Positions 46,271 to 54,952 are shown, numbered from the stretch's first letter. The stretch: DNA of 64,000 nt from Formivibrio citricus (GCF_900115065.1 NZ_FOVE01000011.1:1-64000), one strand, 5' to 3'. The notes: generated by a model from the letters alone, not told the origin. A program made the numbers and translations.

Positions 46271-47200
46271 ATGACTTTTGCTTTGGTTTTTCCCGGTCAG
46301 GGATCGCAATCGCTGGGCATGATGAAAGGCTTTGCCGATGATGCATCGGTGCGCCAGACTTTTGAAGAAGCCAGTGCGGCCCTGGGGCAGGATCTCTGGG
46401 CAATGTGCGCCGAAGGTGCTGATGCTGCGGTGATCAATGCGACGGTCAACACCCAGCCGCTGATGCTGACTGCAGGCGTGGCCATCTTTCGTGCCTGGCG
46501 TGCAGCGGGGGGCGCGGCTCCGGTCGTGGCCGCCGGGCATTCGCTTGGCGAATACACCGCTCTGGCGGCCGCGGGTTCGATTGCCTTTGCTGATGCCGTG
46601 AAGCTCGTACGCTTGCGCGCCGAGGCCATGCAATCTGCCGTGCCGGAAGGGCAGGGCGCGATGGCGGCGATTCTGGGGCTGGACGATGCCGTGATCGTGG
46701 CCGCCTGCGCCGAAGCTGCGCAAGGCGATGTGGTCGAGGCTGTGAACTTCAATTCGCAAGGGCAGGTCGTCATCGCCGGCAGCAAGCCGGCGGTCGAGCG
46801 TGCCATGGAATTGTGCAAGGCCAAGGGCGCCAAGCGCGCCCTGCCGCTGCCGGTTTCCGTGCCGTCGCATTGTGCCCTGATGAAACCAGCGGCTGAGAAG
46901 CTGGCTTCCGCTTTGGAGGGCGTCCCGGTTCGTGTGCCGGAATTCCCGGTGTTGCACAATGCTGACGTAGCCGCTTACACTGACCCGGCGCAAATCAAGG
47001 ACGCCTTGGTGCGTCAGCTCTACCAGCCGGTGCGCTGGGTGGAAACCGCGCAGAAGATGGCGGCGGATGGCGTGACGGTCATGGCCGAATGCGGTCCGGG
47101 CAAGGTACTTGTTGGTTTGAACAAGCGCATCGCAGCTGATGCGCAGCATTTCGCGCTGACCGACCTTGTGGCCTTCGATGCCTTGAAGGCTGCGCTTTAA
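46271..47200 (+). CDS. fabD: Malonyl-CoA-ACP transacylase
   Basis: FabD loads malonyl groups onto ACP. FPGQGSQSLGMM at the N-terminus, nucleophile Ser91 in GHSLGEYTAL, and the SVPSHCALM His motif are present; 309 residues is standard. It lies between fabH and fabG with short gaps (49 and 53 bp), in the classic order. Confidence 0.96.
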   Translation: MTFALVFPGQGSQSLGMMKGFADDASVRQTFEEASAALGQDLWAMCAEGADAAVINATVNTQPLMLTAGVAIFRAWRAAGGAAPVVAAGHSLGEYTALAAAGSIAFADAVKLVRLRAEAMQSAVPEGQGAMAAILGLDDAVIVAACAEAAQGDVVEAVNFNSQGQVVIAGSKPAVERAMELCKAKGAKRALPLPVSVPSHCALMKPAAEKLASALEGVPVRVPEFPVLHNADVAAYTDPAQIKDALVRQLYQPVRWVETAQKMAADGVTVMAECGPGKVLVGLNKRIAADAQHFALTDLVAFDALKAAL

Positions 47201-47253
47201 ATACGGGTATGGCGGGTTGAGCTGCGGCCGACCCGCTCCAAGACGGAGAGGAT

Positions 47254-47997
47254 ATGAGTCTGCAAGGTAAAATCGCGCTGGTGACCGGCGCATCGCGCGG
47301 GATCGGTCAGGCGATCGCTCTTGAGTTGGCCGGAATGGGTGTGACCGTAATCGGAACGGCCACTTCCGATAGCGGCGCGGAGGCCATCACAGCCTATTTG
47401 AAAGAGGCCGGCAATGCCGGTCGGGGTATGCGTCTGGAGGTTACTGAAGAGGGCGCGTGCGACGGTATCGTCGAAACGATTACCAAGGAATTCGGCGGCA
47501 TCGACATTCTGGTGAACAATGCAGGCATCACGCGCGACAATCTGTTGATGCGCATGAAGGACGAGGAATGGGACGCGCTGTTTGCCACCAATTTGCGCCC
47601 GATCTACAAGCTGTCCAAGGCCGTGATGCGCGGCATGATGAAGTCCCGCTGGGGGCGCATTATCAACATCACTTCGGTGGTGGGGGCAATCGGCAATGCC
47701 GGCCAGACCAACTATTCCGCAGCCAAGGCCGCCATGTTCGGTTTTACCAAGAGCCTGGCCAAGGAGGTTGGCAGCCGCGGCGTGACCGTGAATGCGGTGG
47801 CTCCGGGCTTCATCGATACCGACATGACCAAGGGGCTGCCCGAAGAGCAAAAAGCCAAGCTGGTGGAAAACATTGCATTGGGTCGTTTGGGGTTGCCGCA
47901 GGATATTGCGGATGCCGTGGGCTTTCTCGCATCCGACAAGGCGGGTTACATTACGGGCTGTACCCTGCATGTCAACGGCGGAATGTTCATGAACTGA
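47254..47997 (+). CDS. fabG: 3-oxoacyl-ACP reductase FabG
   Basis: FabG reduces 3-oxoacyl-ACP with NADPH. TGASRGIG (11-18) binds the cofactor; NNAG, Ser141, Tyr154 and Lys158 (YSAAK) form the catalytic site. It has 247 residues, with GGAGAGG just before the ATG. acpP follows after 126 bp that hold a hairpin and an extended -10 promoter. Confidence 0.96.
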   Translation: MSLQGKIALVTGASRGIGQAIALELAGMGVTVIGTATSDSGAEAITAYLKEAGNAGRGMRLEVTEEGACDGIVETITKEFGGIDILVNNAGITRDNLLMRMKDEEWDALFATNLRPIYKLSKAVMRGMMKSRWGRIINITSVVGAIGNAGQTNYSAAKAAMFGFTKSLAKEVGSRGVTVNAVAPGFIDTDMTKGLPEEQKAKLVENIALGRLGLPQDIADAVGFLASDKAGYITGCTLHVNGGMFMN

Positions 47998-48006
47998 TCG
48001 TCAAAG

Positions 48007-48046
48007 ATTGGCAGATCGAGGATAATTTGATACCTTGTCTGCCAAT
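48007..48046. promoter_or_regulatory. Inverted repeat between fabG and acpP
   Basis: ATTGGCAGA (48007-48015) and TCTGCCAAT (48038-48046) form a perfect 9-bp inverted repeat with a 22-nt spacer, 9 bp after the fabG stop and just upstream of the acpP promoter. It could be an operator or an mRNA hairpin. Confidence 0.45.
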
Positions 48047-48053
48047 TTCTGGT

Positions 48054-48079
48054 TTGCGTGGCGCTTTTTTTGGTAGAAT
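48054..48079 (+). promoter_or_regulatory. Candidate extended -10 promoter of acpP
   Basis: TG-G-TAGAAT (48071-48079) is an extended -10 box; TTGCGT (48054-48059) is only 14 bp before it, so the -35 is doubtful. The start codon of acpP is 45 bp downstream. A separate promoter suits the very high demand for ACP. Confidence 0.5.
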
Positions 48080-48123
48080 GCGCTCGCACTTTTTCTGATT
48101 TCTCATAAGGCTTGGAAGAATCC

Positions 48124-48360
48124 ATGGAACAAATCGAACAGCGCGTGAAGAAGATCGTTGCCGAACAACTTGGCGTGCCGGAAACCGATGTCAAGACCGA
48201 ATCCTCTTTCGTGAACGATCTTGGCGCCGACTCCCTCGACACCGTTGAGCTCGTGATGGCTCTCGAAGAAGAATTCGAGTGCGAAATCCCGGACGAAGAA
48301 GCCGAAAAGATCACCACCGTTCAGCAGGCCATTGACTACGTCTCTGCCCACCTGAAGTAA
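48124..48360 (+). CDS. acpP: Acyl carrier protein
   Basis: ACP carries acyl chains on phosphopantetheine attached to Ser37 in [10 protein letters not shown]. The 78-residue acidic protein begins [22 protein letters not shown] seven bases before the ATG supports the start; a TTG four codons upstream is unlikely. A terminator-like hairpin follows, then fabF. Confidence 0.98.
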   Translation: MEQIEQRVKKIVAEQLGVPETDVKTESSFVNDLGADSLDTVELVMALEEEFECEIPDEEAEKITTVQQAIDYVSAHLK

Positions 48361-48384
48361 TTCGTTGCAATGCTCGGACCTCTG

Positions 48385-48422
48385 CCTGACGCTTTCAAGG
48401 AAGCGCCGGTCAGGGGTTTTTT
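48385..48422 (+). terminator. Terminator after acpP
   Basis: CCTGAC/GTCAGG outer stem (48385-48390 with 48409-48414) with an inner GCTT/AAGC pairing, then a T-run of six. It likely lowers fabF expression relative to acpP. Confidence 0.78.
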
Positions 48423-48441
48423 GCTTGTGGCGCCGATTTTG

Positions 48442-48496
48442 GAGGCTGTTCAAGGTCCGTGCTGAGAAAACTCTCAACAGGGTTGTGAACAGGCTC
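48442..48496. repeat. Short inverted-repeat element before fabF, related to copy D arms
   Basis: Arms GAGGCTGTTCA (48442-48452) and TGAACAGGCTC (48486-48496) pair with one mismatch and share CCTGTTCA with the arms of copy D. An inner hairpin TGAGA/TCTCA lies at 48463-48467 and 48472-48476. It looks like a deleted relative of the structured repeat. It ends 14 bp before the fabF start, next to its ribosome-binding site. Confidence 0.55.
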
Positions 48497-48509
48497 TTAG
48501 GAGAATACC

Positions 48510-49754
48510 GTGTCCAAACGTAGAGTCGTCGTAACCGGCTTGGGCCAGATTTCCCCGGTGGGGAACGATGTGGCTACCGCCTGGGCCAACCTTCTGGCTG
48601 GCAAGTCCGGCATTGGCCGTATCACCCGTTTCGATGCCGGCGATATTGCCTGCCAGATTGCGGGTGAGGTCAAGGATTTCGATATTACCCAGTACATTCC
48701 GGCCAAGGATGCTCGCCGGATGGACCTTTTTATTCATTTTGGCGTGGCTGCAGCTTTGCAGGCGATCGCCGATTCCGGTCTGGATGATGCTCAGGGCCTC
48801 GACAAGACCCGTATCGGTGTGAATATCGGTTCGGGTATCGGTGGTTTGCCGTTGATTGAAAACACCGGTGTGGATGTTGTCAACGGCGGTATTCGCAAGA
48901 TCGGTCCGTTCTTCATCCCGGGCTCGCTGATCAACCTGATCGCCGGTCATGTGACCATTCTCAAGGGTTATCAGGGGCCGAGCTACGGTATCGTCTCTGC
49001 CTGTACGACGGGTGCGCACTGCATCGGCGATGCGGCGCGCATGATCCAGTACGGCGATGCAGATGTCATGGTGGCTGGTGGCGCGGAAGGCGCGATTTCC
49101 CGATTGGGTGTGGGTGGCTTTGCTGCCATGAAGGCGCTCTCCACGCGTAACGATGACCCGGCAACGGCTTCGCGTCCGTGGGACAAGGGGCGTGATGGTT
49201 TCGTCATGGGCGAAGGTGCTGGCGTATTGGTGCTGGAAGAGTACGAGCACGCCGTCAAACGCGGCGCCAAAATTTATGCCGAGCTCTTGGGTTTTGGCAT
49301 GAGTTCCGATGCTTACCACATCACTGCGCCGAATGCGGAAGGCCCTGCTCGTGCCGTGACCAACGCGCTTCGCGATGCGGGTTTGAATGTTGATCAAATC
49401 GATTACGTCAATGCGCACGGTACTTCTACCCCGCTGGGCGATGCCAACGAAACCAACGCGCTCAAGCTGGCGTTGGGCGAGCATGCCAAGAAGGTTGTTG
49501 TGAACTCGACCAAGTCGATGACTGGTCACCTGCTTGGTGCTGCTGGCGGTGTCGAGGCTATCTATTCTATTCTGGCTCTGCATAACCAAGTATCCCCGCC
49601 GACGATCAACCTGTTCGAGCAGGATATCGAGGCGGGTTGCGATCTCGACTATGTGGCCAATACTGCGCGCGAAATGAAGATCGATGTGGCGATCTCCAAT
49701 TCGTTTGGCTTTGGTGGCACCAACGGCACGCTGGTATTCAAGCGCTTTGCTTGA
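48510..49754 (+). CDS. fabF: 3-oxoacyl-ACP synthase II
   Basis: FabF elongates acyl chains by condensing acyl-ACP with malonyl-ACP. The catalytic Cys165 (SACTTGAHC) and the two His motifs [11 protein letters not shown] and [14 protein letters not shown] are present; 414 residues is standard. The start is GTG after TTAGGAGAATACC. It ends the fatty-acid cluster and is followed by a perfect terminator. Confidence 0.96.
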   Translation: MSKRRVVVTGLGQISPVGNDVATAWANLLAGKSGIGRITRFDAGDIACQIAGEVKDFDITQYIPAKDARRMDLFIHFGVAAALQAIADSGLDDAQGLDKTRIGVNIGSGIGGLPLIENTGVDVVNGGIRKIGPFFIPGSLINLIAGHVTILKGYQGPSYGIVSACTTGAHCIGDAARMIQYGDADVMVAGGAEGAISRLGVGGFAAMKALSTRNDDPATASRPWDKGRDGFVMGEGAGVLVLEEYEHAVKRGAKIYAELLGFGMSSDAYHITAPNAEGPARAVTNALRDAGLNVDQIDYVNAHGTSTPLGDANETNALKLALGEHAKKVVVNSTKSMTGHLLGAAGGVEAIYSILALHNQVSPPTINLFEQDIEAGCDLDYVANTAREMKIDVAISNSFGFGGTNGTLVFKRFA

Positions 49755-49773
49755 TCAGGGTTTGCTTGCTGTT

Positions 49774-49801
49774 AAAAATGGCTGCTTCGGCAGCCATTTT
49801 T
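49774..49801 (+). terminator. Intrinsic terminator after fabF
   Basis: A perfect 12-bp stem (49774-49785 with 49790-49801) capped by a TTCG tetraloop, with A- and T-runs at the base. Confidence 0.95.
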
Positions 49802-50035
49802 GTTGCCCGCGAGTTTTTGGGTGGGCCCGGGTAGAGGTAATAATAAACTCATGGGATGACCTGCTGGTTCTGCAAATCAAACAATGCCGAAGTGGTGGAG
49901 CTCTGGATGGTTGGTTTGGCGCGGGAGAGCAAATGGCTGCTGTGCGGGAATCTGGAAAGAAAGGCTGTATGGTGGTTGCGTGAACGCCAGAAAGCAAAAA
50001 GCCCAACCAAAAGGCCGGGCCAAGTGCTTGTTTCC

Positions 50036-50109
50036 TGGAGGCGGGTGGCGGAATCGAACCGCCCTAAACGGATTTGCAATCCGCTGCATAACCTCTTTGC
50101 TAACCCGCC
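50036..50109 (-). tRNA. tRNA-Cys (anticodon GCA)
   Basis: A 74-nt cloverleaf on the minus strand: acceptor GGCGGGT pairs with ACCCGCC, the anticodon loop centres on GCA, U73 discriminator (identity element of tRNA-Cys), and encoded CCA ends at 50036. It is the third gene of a Gly-Gly-Cys tRNA operon. Confidence 0.97.
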
Positions 50110-50120
50110 ACGCTATTTGT

Positions 50121-50153
50121 AAAAAAAGGAAAGTGTGTAACTTTCCTTTTTTT
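50121..50153. terminator. A/T-based hairpin between tRNA-Cys and tRNA-Gly
   Basis: A perfect 14-bp stem (50121-50134 with 50140-50153) made of a run of seven A's plus GGAAAGT, with a 5-nt loop. It looks like a bidirectional terminator or tRNA-processing spacer; since tRNA-Cys lies downstream of it, some read-through is needed unless Cys has its own promoter. Confidence 0.6.
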
Positions 50154-50158
50154 GAATT

Positions 50159-50234
50159 TGGAGCGGGAGAAGAGTCTCGAACTCTCGACCTCAACCTTGG
50201 CAAGGTTGCGCTCTACCAACTGAGCTACTCCCGC
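50159..50234 (-). tRNA. tRNA-Gly (anticodon GCC), copy 2
   Basis: 76 nt on the minus strand; acceptor GCGGGAG, anticodon loop with GCC, T arm GTTCGAGAC, encoded CCA at 50159-50161. The sequence is identical to the other copy at 50270-50345. Confidence 0.97.
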
Positions 50235-50269
50235 ATGGAGTCTGCTGTCGGACACGTCTGTCAATCATT

Positions 50270-50345
50270 TGGAGCGGGAGAAGAGTCTCGAACTCTCGAC
50301 CTCAACCTTGGCAAGGTTGCGCTCTACCAACTGAGCTACTCCCGC
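50270..50345 (-). tRNA. tRNA-Gly (anticodon GCC), copy 1
   Basis: 76 nt on the minus strand, identical to the copy at 50159-50234. It is promoter-proximal; a strong promoter lies 37 bp upstream. Confidence 0.97.
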
Positions 50346-50381
50346 GTTCTGTTGCTTCGTGTCCTGCATCAGAGAGGCCGA

Positions 50382-50410
50382 ATTATCCAGATGGGCGGCA
50401 TGTGTGTCAA
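50382..50410 (-). promoter_or_regulatory. Strong promoter of the Gly-Gly-Cys tRNA operon
   Basis: On the minus strand a consensus TTGACA (50410-50405) and GATAAT (50387-50382) are separated by 17 bp, 37 bp before the first tRNA-Gly. It is close to ideal sigma70. Confidence 0.85.
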
Positions 50411-50623
50411 GCGGTTGCGCAAAGATTTTTTGTGTTTGTGTATGGGGTGGAGGAGTAATTCTGCCAAATCAAGGGGTTCTATCTGTGCGGAGCAGTATGC
50501 TACGATTGTGATTCGGCAGGTTTGCCTTCAGGGATTCTGGAGGCGTAGAAGAAATCTGCCGGGTTTGATTGCTTGTTCATATTCCTGCCGGGAAGACCGG
50601 CTTGCTTTGCATGGAGGATTGCC

Positions 50624-51544
50624 ATGTCGCGTCGCGTCGTAACACTTGCCCATTACTATACCCAGCCCGAGATCCAGCAGATGGCGGACAAGGTGGGTGA
50701 TAGTCTCGAACTTTCCCTGTATGCCAAAGAATGCGCGGCCGATGTGATCGTGTTCGCCGGCGTGCGCTTCATGGCCGAGACGGCCAAGATACTGAACCCG
50801 CAGGCCGAAGTCATCCTGCCCGATACCAATTCGACCTGTTCGCTGGTCACGCAGACCGATGTCGCCGCCCTGAAAAAATGGCGCGAATCGTATCCCGACC
50901 ATGTGCACGTTTCATACATCAACTCGTCGGCGGAACACAAGGCGCTTTCCGACTGGATCGTGACCAGCCGCAACGTCGACGATGTCATCGCCCACCTCTA
51001 CGCCGAGGGCAAGAAGGTAATCTTCTCGCCGGACCGCAACATGGGCGCTTATCTCAACTTCCAGTACGGCTACGATATGCCGCTGTGGAGCGCGGTCTGT
51101 GAGGTGCATGACAAATTCAACCAGGCTGCGCTCGACGAAGCGTTTGCCGCCACCCCGGGCGCCAAATACCTTATCGCGCACCCGGAAAGCCCGTTGCCGG
51201 TGCTGCTGCATGCCGATTACGTGGGTTCCACCTCCGGGATGCTCAACTGGATCAAGGCTTACGACCGCGAACCGGAGGCCACCATTTTCGTGGCCACGGA
51301 AGAGGGCATCCTCTACAACATGCACGCCGCCCGTCCGGACTTGCGGATCGTGCAGGCGCCGATCTATGCCGGCTGCCAGTGCAACCAGTGCCCCTACATG
51401 AAGATGAATACCATCGACGCGGTGCGCAAGGCGCAGCGTGGCGAGGGCGGAATCAGCATCGACTATCTGGATGCTGCATTGATGGATGCTGCGCGCTTGC
51501 CGATTGAGCGCATGCTGGAGTTTTCCCGACGCTATTACGCCTGA
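50624..51544 (+). CDS. nadA: Quinolinate synthase
   Basis: NadA condenses iminoaspartate with dihydroxyacetone phosphate to quinolinate, using a [4Fe-4S] cluster with one open iron site. The conserved cysteines are Cys72 (NSTCSL), Cys159 (WSAVCEVHDKF) and one of Cys251/253/256 (GCQCNQCPYMKMNT). HYYTQPEIQQMADKVGDSLEL is the start motif and ADYVGSTSGML binds substrate phosphate. At 306 residues it is shorter than the ~340-380 of many NadA proteins. GGAGG before the ATG fixes the start. The NadM/Nudix gene follows after 12 bp, so this operon links NAD synthesis and salvage. Confidence 0.93.
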   Translation: MSRRVVTLAHYYTQPEIQQMADKVGDSLELSLYAKECAADVIVFAGVRFMAETAKILNPQAEVILPDTNSTCSLVTQTDVAALKKWRESYPDHVHVSYINSSAEHKALSDWIVTSRNVDDVIAHLYAEGKKVIFSPDRNMGAYLNFQYGYDMPLWSAVCEVHDKFNQAALDEAFAATPGAKYLIAHPESPLPVLLHADYVGSTSGMLNWIKAYDREPEATIFVATEEGILYNMHAARPDLRIVQAPIYAGCQCNQCPYMKMNTIDAVRKAQRGEGGISIDYLDAALMDAARLPIERMLEFSRRYYA

Positions 51545-51556
51545 GGTGGTGGCCAT

Positions 51557-52612
51557 ATGCTCGATTATCTGGTGTTCATCGGCCGCTTCCAGCCCTTTCA
51601 TCTTGGCCACCTGAAAGTCATCGAAACGGCGCTGCAGCGGGCGCACAAGCTGATCGTGATCTGCGGTTCGGCGCGCCAGGCGCGCAGCCCGCGCAACCCG
51701 TGGACGGTGGCCGAGCGCGAAGCCATGCTGCGCGCGGCCTTGCCGGCGGAGTGGCAGGAGCGCGTGTTCGTTGTAGGGTGCTCGGACCGCATGTACAACG
51801 ACCAGCAATGGGTGACTGAAATCCAGAACCTCGTTGACAAGGTGATCGCGGTGGATACGGCGAGCCTGGGCAGTCGCGAGGCGCAGTTCCGGGTCGGAAT
51901 CATCGGCGGAACCTGTCGCAAGGAGGCGTACTACCTGGACATGTTCCCGCAGTGGCAGCGTATCGAAGTGGCCGAATTACCCAATCTCCGTGCCTCCGAA
52001 TTGCGCGGCGAAATTTTCGACGATGCCGGTGTGCGTTTCGAGCGCTGCACAGCCCGCCTGCCCGGCCCGGTCTTCGCTTGGTTGCAGGCATTCCGCGAAA
52101 CCGAAAGCTGGCGCACGCTGGAGGCGGAATGGCGTTTCGTGCGCGATTATCGCCGGGCTTGGGAGGGGGCGCCTTATCCGCCGACGTTCGTGACGGCCGA
52201 TGCGGTGGTGATTCACTCGGGGCACATCCTGCTGGTACGGCGCAAGCATCTGCCAGGCAAAGGCTTGTGGGCGCTCCCCGGCGGGTTTGTCGATCAGGAC
52301 GAGCTGATCCGCGATGCAGTCATTCGAGAGCTTCGCGAAGAAACTCGCCTTAAGGTGCCTGCGCCCGTATTGGCGGGCTCGATCCGCACGTCGCGGGTGT
52401 TCGATCATCCGTATCGCAGCATGCGCGGGCGGACCATCACCCATGCCTTCCTGATCGAGCTGACGCCAACCGGCGAGGGGTTGCCCAAGGTGCGCGGGAG
52501 CGACGATGCGGATCGGGCGCGCTGGGTGCCGCTGTTCGAGTTCAATCGGATGGAAGAGCAGTTGTTTGAGGACCATTTCTATATCGTGAACTGGTTCCTC
52601 GGGCAGATATAA
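51557..52612 (+). CDS. Bifunctional NMN adenylyltransferase / Nudix hydrolase (NadM-Nudix)
   Basis: The N-terminal half (~1-175) is a NadM-type nucleotidyltransferase: GRFQPFHLGHLKVIE contains the HxGH motif, with the WTVAEREAML and ELPNLRASELR segments. The C-terminal half (~205-350) is a Nudix hydrolase with its box at about 238-260 (GGFVDQDEL...IRELREET). Such fusions make NAD from NMN and hydrolyse ADP-ribose in the NAD salvage cycle. It has 351 residues and is co-transcribed with nadA. Confidence 0.92.
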   Translation: MLDYLVFIGRFQPFHLGHLKVIETALQRAHKLIVICGSARQARSPRNPWTVAEREAMLRAALPAEWQERVFVVGCSDRMYNDQQWVTEIQNLVDKVIAVDTASLGSREAQFRVGIIGGTCRKEAYYLDMFPQWQRIEVAELPNLRASELRGEIFDDAGVRFERCTARLPGPVFAWLQAFRETESWRTLEAEWRFVRDYRRAWEGAPYPPTFVTADAVVIHSGHILLVRRKHLPGKGLWALPGGFVDQDELIRDAVIRELREETRLKVPAPVLAGSIRTSRVFDHPYRSMRGRTITHAFLIELTPTGEGLPKVRGSDDADRARWVPLFEFNRMEEQLFEDHFYIVNWFLGQI

Positions 52613-52627
52613 ACTTCCCGATATGAA

Positions 52628-52656
52628 AAAAGGCCTCGCAAACTGCGAGGCCTTTT
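52628..52656. terminator. Bidirectional terminator between nadM/Nudix and the L,D-transpeptidase gene
   Basis: A perfect 13-bp stem (52628-52640 with 52644-52656), 3-nt loop, A's before and T's after. It lies three bases from the minus-strand stop codon. Confidence 0.92.
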
Positions 52657-52658
52657 CC

Positions 52659-53945
52659 TTATGCGCCCTTGTTGGCCGCGCCTTCCCAGACGATCCGCCA
52701 GTCACCGTTCTCCTGTTTCCAGTACAAACGTTTTTTCATGTTGTTGTTGAGGTTGTTGCTCTTGTAATCCTGGCCGAACGAAGTCACCAGCATTGGAGCG
52801 GTTCCGCCAGATGAGAAGATACTCAACTCCTCAAGCTGGATCTTGGCCCACTGTTTGCTGCTGTTGACGCTGGTCTTCTGGCTCTGCCAAGAAGCCAGAT
52901 CCTGACCGTCTTCGCTGCGGAATTGCTGGCCATAATGGCCAAGGTAGGTCGTCGTATCCAGTTTTTCCCAAGCGCTGCGCCAGGACTCGATCTTGGCGAG
53001 TGCTTTTTCCTTTCGTTGCTGCCATTCCTGTTGCGGCAGCCATTCCAGTTTTTCGGTGATGACGACTGGCGTTGAGCCAATCTGCAGGTGTTCTGCAACC
53101 TGACTCATTTCCGGGTTGGTTAGCACCACGCAGCCGTTGGAGGCTTGCGGGGCTCTGGCATAGGTTTGCGCTGGGCTGCCGTGCAGCCAGATGCCATGTC
53201 CCGTGCGGCCTTCGCGTTTGTCCCATTCGTTCGGGTATGAGATTGGCCAAGCGCCTACGCCATACAAGTCGGCCTGTGCACCATAGGTTTTGTCCAGTTG
53301 GCTGCGGGGCATGTGGCTGGTGACGAAATAGACGCCCAGCGGTGTGCGCTGATCGCCTTCCCGGACCTTCTGTGCGCCCAGCTTGCCGATCGTGACATAG
53401 TGATCCCGAACCAGTTTCGGTGTGCCCCCCTGGTTTTCGAACAGGAACAAGCGGGAGACCGATGTGTCGACCACGACAGCATATTTTTGCTTGCTGGAGA
53501 ATACCAGCACATTGGCTGGCAGCGCGTTGGCCGGAGGCGGGGATGTACGGCGCTTGATGCGTACCAGCGCTTCCTGCCGCAAATCCTCCAGGCGGTCGGT
53601 CGGTCCCTTGCTGCCGCCGCCGATGGAGTTGAGCGGCATGGCGCGCATGGCGTAGAGGTCGGCGCGCAGCAGATGAGCCAGCCGGTAATTCGGTTCAGCC
53701 GTCAGAAGCTGGTCGAGCGTAGCTTCCGCATCCTTGTAACGGCCTTCGCGGATGGCGTCTATGGCCGCGAGAACCATTTCTTCCGGCGTTCCCTTGGCGG
53801 CTACGCCGATGGCTTTATTGATCGACGCATTGTGGGCCGCGCTGTCGATGATCGGACGGGCGGCCGGGGCAAGAGCAAGCAGCAGTGCCACGGCAACGCC
53901 GTGCTTGATCAGGGAGGAAAGACGTATTTTCTTCAAGATTATCAT
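52659..53945 (-). CDS. L,D-transpeptidase (YkuD) with C-terminal NTF2-like (Cds6-type) domain
   Basis: A 428-residue exported protein: a signal or anchor helix at ~12-32, a helical region with TPR-like pattern (~50-130), a YkuD domain (~150-295) with His255 in GIWLHGSP and the catalytic SNGC motif (Cys272), then an NTF2-like domain (~310-425) starting EKALAKIESWRSAWEK. YkuD enzymes cross-link peptidoglycan 3-3 or attach lipoproteins. The NTF2-like domain resembles that of the neighbouring TPR protein. Its ATG overlaps that gene's stop by 4 bp. Confidence 0.9.
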   Translation of the reverse strand: MIILKKIRLSSLIKHGVAVALLLALAPAARPIIDSAAHNASINKAIGVAAKGTPEEMVLAAIDAIREGRYKDAEATLDQLLTAEPNYRLAHLLRADLYAMRAMPLNSIGGGSKGPTDRLEDLRQEALVRIKRRTSPPPANALPANVLVFSSKQKYAVVVDTSVSRLFLFENQGGTPKLVRDHYVTIGKLGAQKVREGDQRTPLGVYFVTSHMPRSQLDKTYGAQADLYGVGAWPISYPNEWDKREGRTGHGIWLHGSPAQTYARAPQASNGCVVLTNPEMSQVAEHLQIGSTPVVITEKLEWLPQQEWQQRKEKALAKIESWRSAWEKLDTTTYLGHYGQQFRSEDGQDLASWQSQKTSVNSSKQWAKIQLEELSIFSSGGTAPMLVTSFGQDYKSNNLNNNMKKRLYWKQENGDWRIVWEGAANKGA

Positions 53946-54952
53946 CCGCCGGTACGTTCTTCACGGATCAACCAGCGGTTGCCGCTTTTTTGCATGATCA
54001 TGGTCTTGCCCGTGCTGCTGCTCAGACGGTCGGATCGGTAGTTCTGACGGAAGCGAACCTTGGCGCTGTTGTCCGAAGAGAACTCCACCTTGAAATCCGA
54101 TACTTTCACGTCAATCGACTTGGGAGCAGAAATGCGCTCGCGGCGCTCCTTGGCCCAAGCGTTGAATTTCTGTCCCTTGGGCGGGTGAAAATCACGATCA
54201 TAGGCTGCCAGATAGCCGTTGACGTTCTGACGCGCCCAAGCATCGGCCCAGGACTGGATGGCTGCCACGACTTTTTGCTTGTCGGCGTCGCGATTGTCCG
54301 TTTGGGCGGGCTTGGCCGGTTGTGCGCTGGCAGCAGGCGGCTGCGGGGCCGGTTTGGCTACAGGCGGTGGCGTGACTGGTTTTGCTGGGGCGGGCACCGG
54401 CTCAACATTTGTGACCCGAGGCGTGGCGCCTTTTTGTTTGGCCACTGCAATCGGAGCCCTGCTGAAGAGTTCACGCACCAGCTTGAGCTTGGTCTTGACG
54501 TTGGGGTTGTGGTTTTCCAGTTGCAATGCCTTGTCGTAGGACTGGGAGGCAAGGCGGGCATACAGATCGCCGAGGTTTTCGTGGGCGATGGCGTAGCTGG
54601 GGTTGGTCTGGATGGCCATTTGCAGCGATTGGCGGGCCTTGTCGATCTGGTTTTGCTGGGCGTAAAGCACTGCCAGGTTGTTGTGCGGCTCGGGGAGTTG
54701 CGGGTAATCGGCAGCCAGGGCGGAGAATGTCTTGATCGCCTCGCTGGATTGCCCCGTCTCGGCCTGAATGATGCCCTTCAGGAAGCGGACCTGCGCATCC
54801 TTGGGATTGCCGACGAGAAACTTGTCGGCGCGAGCCAGCGCTTGCGAGTAGCGCTTGGCATTGATCAATTGCTGGATGTCTTCGGCTTCGCCCGCATGGG
54901 CGAAAACACCGAGAAATAGGGATGCGGCAACGAGAATGCGGCGGATCGACAT
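53942..54952 (-). CDS. Exported TPR protein with C-terminal NTF2-like (Cds6-type) domain
   Basis: A 336-residue protein with a signal peptide (~1-21, ending AHA), three or four tetratricopeptide repeats (~25-150; PQLPEPHNNLAVLYAQ and PSYAIAHENLGDLYAR are typical), a Pro/Ala-rich linker (~180-225), and an NTF2-like domain (~230-335) with AAIQSWADAWARQNVNGYLAAYD. The last domain matches the end of the L,D-transpeptidase next door, so both likely act together in the periplasm on the cell wall. The ATG at 54952 gives the signal peptide; the longer frame lacks it. Confidence 0.87.
   Translation of the reverse strand: MSIRRILVAASLFLGVFAHAGEAEDIQQLINAKRYSQALARADKFLVGNPKDAQVRFLKGIIQAETGQSSEAIKTFSALAADYPQLPEPHNNLAVLYAQQNQIDKARQSLQMAIQTNPSYAIAHENLGDLYARLASQSYDKALQLENHNPNVKTKLKLVRELFSRAPIAVAKQKGATPRVTNVEPVPAPAKPVTPPPVAKPAPQPPAASAQPAKPAQTDNRDADKQKVVAAIQSWADAWARQNVNGYLAAYDRDFHPPKGQKFNAWAKERRERISAPKSIDVKVSDFKVEFSSDNSAKVRFRQNYRSDRLSSSTGKTMIMQKSGNRWLIREERTGG

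Noticed and set aside
49856..50122. Small plus-strand frame starting MTCWFCKSNNAEVV
   Set aside because: The CxxC near the start is attractive, but the frame reads through the antisense strand of tRNA-Cys and has no ribosome-binding site.
50159..50345. CRISPR-like repeat
   Set aside because: The two long identical units are tandem tRNA-Gly genes.
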